DNA of 64,000 bases from Mesostigma viride (lineage: Eukaryota; Streptophyta; Mesostigmatophyceae; Mesostigmatales; Mesostigmataceae), in contig RPFO01000138.1 of assembly GCA_009746045.1 (NCBI GenBank), positions 62,001 through 126,000 on the forward strand, in the 5' to 3' direction. The position numbers were made by a program, and so were the translations under genes. Numbering within the stretch: the first letter of the stretch is position 1; the number at the start of each line of letters is the position of its first letter. The notes beneath the pieces were generated by a model. The model was given only the letters and a program-made list of their open reading frames with translations. It was not told the origin of the DNA and made no database searches. Shown in pieces: positions 63,494-64,000 of the stretch.

Positions 63494-63973
63494 CTACCGG
63501 GTTGGTGCGAGAAGCCATGCCCTAGCTCTTGTATCAAGGAGACAACCAGCGCAGGCCAGAAGTCGGGAGAATCCGGACCATGGTAGCTCGAGCCTGCCGT
63601 TATCTTGTCCGCGTGTTCGAGTCGTTCAGGATGATGAAGATGAATGGTGCAATGGAAATGTGTATCCTTGTGCATTGAAATTATGGCTGGCTTACGTGTA
63701 GAGCGACTAGATTGTATAGCCATGATGATCTTCCCCACCTAGGACGGGCTCCCCTTAGCTGGGAGTTGCCCGGCGAGACTCTGGGTGGTGCAGGTGCCCT
63801 AGTGCACCTAGAGCAAGTGTTGTTTACATTCCCACCCTTGTGCAAGGAAGTAGCTTAGAATGTATTATAGGCCATATTGTCTCCTTGATTGTCATATGCC
63901 CCTTCTCAAGGGCTATGTGCTACAGATACTCCCAACGGAGTTATGTTCCTAATTAAAAACATTAATTAATTAA
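63494..63973 (+). other. Unassigned sequence and a LINE-B-type tail
   Basis: 63720-63970 matches the tail family (CCCTAGTGCACCTAGAGCAAG, CATATGCCCC, ACTCCCAACGGAG, TTAATTAAT). The rest has no recognised feature. Confidence 0.5.
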
Positions 63974-63974
63974 T

Positions 63975-64000
63975 GTCCGCAATGAGGACCTGTACCTTGG
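63975..64000 (+). mobile_element. Start of a further LINE-A fragment at the window edge
   Basis: TGTCCGCAATGAGGACCTGTACC matches LINE-A at 7438-7460; it continues beyond the window. Confidence 0.6.

Overview
The window looks like nuclear DNA of a green alga or a similar plant-lineage microbe. The clues are GT-AG introns packed into a ribonucleotide reductase gene, a mix of L1-like LINEs, copia and gypsy-like elements, large (CCAT)n tracts and many minisatellites. The species cannot be named from sequence alone. Only two ordinary host genes are clear: an eight-exon gene for the ribonucleotide reductase small subunit (28060-31651, minus) and a single-exon nucleotide-sugar transporter (50610-51578, plus). 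Almost everything else is mobile DNA, much of it nested.

Region 1, 1-25535. An L1-like LINE on the minus strand (LINE-A) is cut in two. Its 5' part lies at 22812-25535 and its 3' part at 1-1140. Between them is a 21,671-bp block (1141-22811) bounded by perfect 56-bp inverted repeats that begin CACTATAC, with a 2-bp target duplication. It has the ends of a giant CACTA-like DNA transposon, including a subterminal array of eleven 15-bp units. The block carries a decayed BED-type zinc-finger gene beside the left end. It also holds a second LINE-A copy set among (CCAT)n tracts, two head-to-head ORF1-only LINE derivatives, an orphan PHD-finger exon, a 671-bp dimeric short element with an 11-bp target duplication, and several minisatellites. 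No transposase was recognised.

Region 2, 25553-32009. A decayed ORF1-only element is followed by the ribonucleotide reductase gene. The region upstream of its start codon holds two E2F-type sites.

Region 3, 32010-49540. A young copia element (432-bp LTRs that look identical, target duplication GATGG) lies 358 bp upstream of the reductase start codon. A second, gypsy-like element (34353-45495, minus, target duplication ACAT) is inserted in the copia protease codons; removing it restores the copia frame exactly. The gypsy-like element is the most unusual object here. It encodes gag, protease, a C5-cytosine DNA methyltransferase, reverse transcriptase, RNase H, a DDE integrase and a C-terminal PHD finger. 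Its terminal repeats are split (B, internal, A, B, A in the sense direction), an arrangement known from TOC1 and PAT-like elements that are not expected to use a DDE integrase. A 14-nt stretch just inside the 5' repeat is complementary to a site in the repeat itself, which suggests self-primed reverse transcription.

Region 4, 49541-64000. The transporter gene is followed by a graveyard of LINE, ORF1-only and MITE fragments. Several of the degraded copies carry 4-bp insertions. A third, nearly identical ORF1-only element lies at 61506-63493, and a new LINE-A fragment starts at the window edge.

Many element ORFs are broken by single-base deficits in G or C runs, so some apparent frameshifts may be assembly errors.
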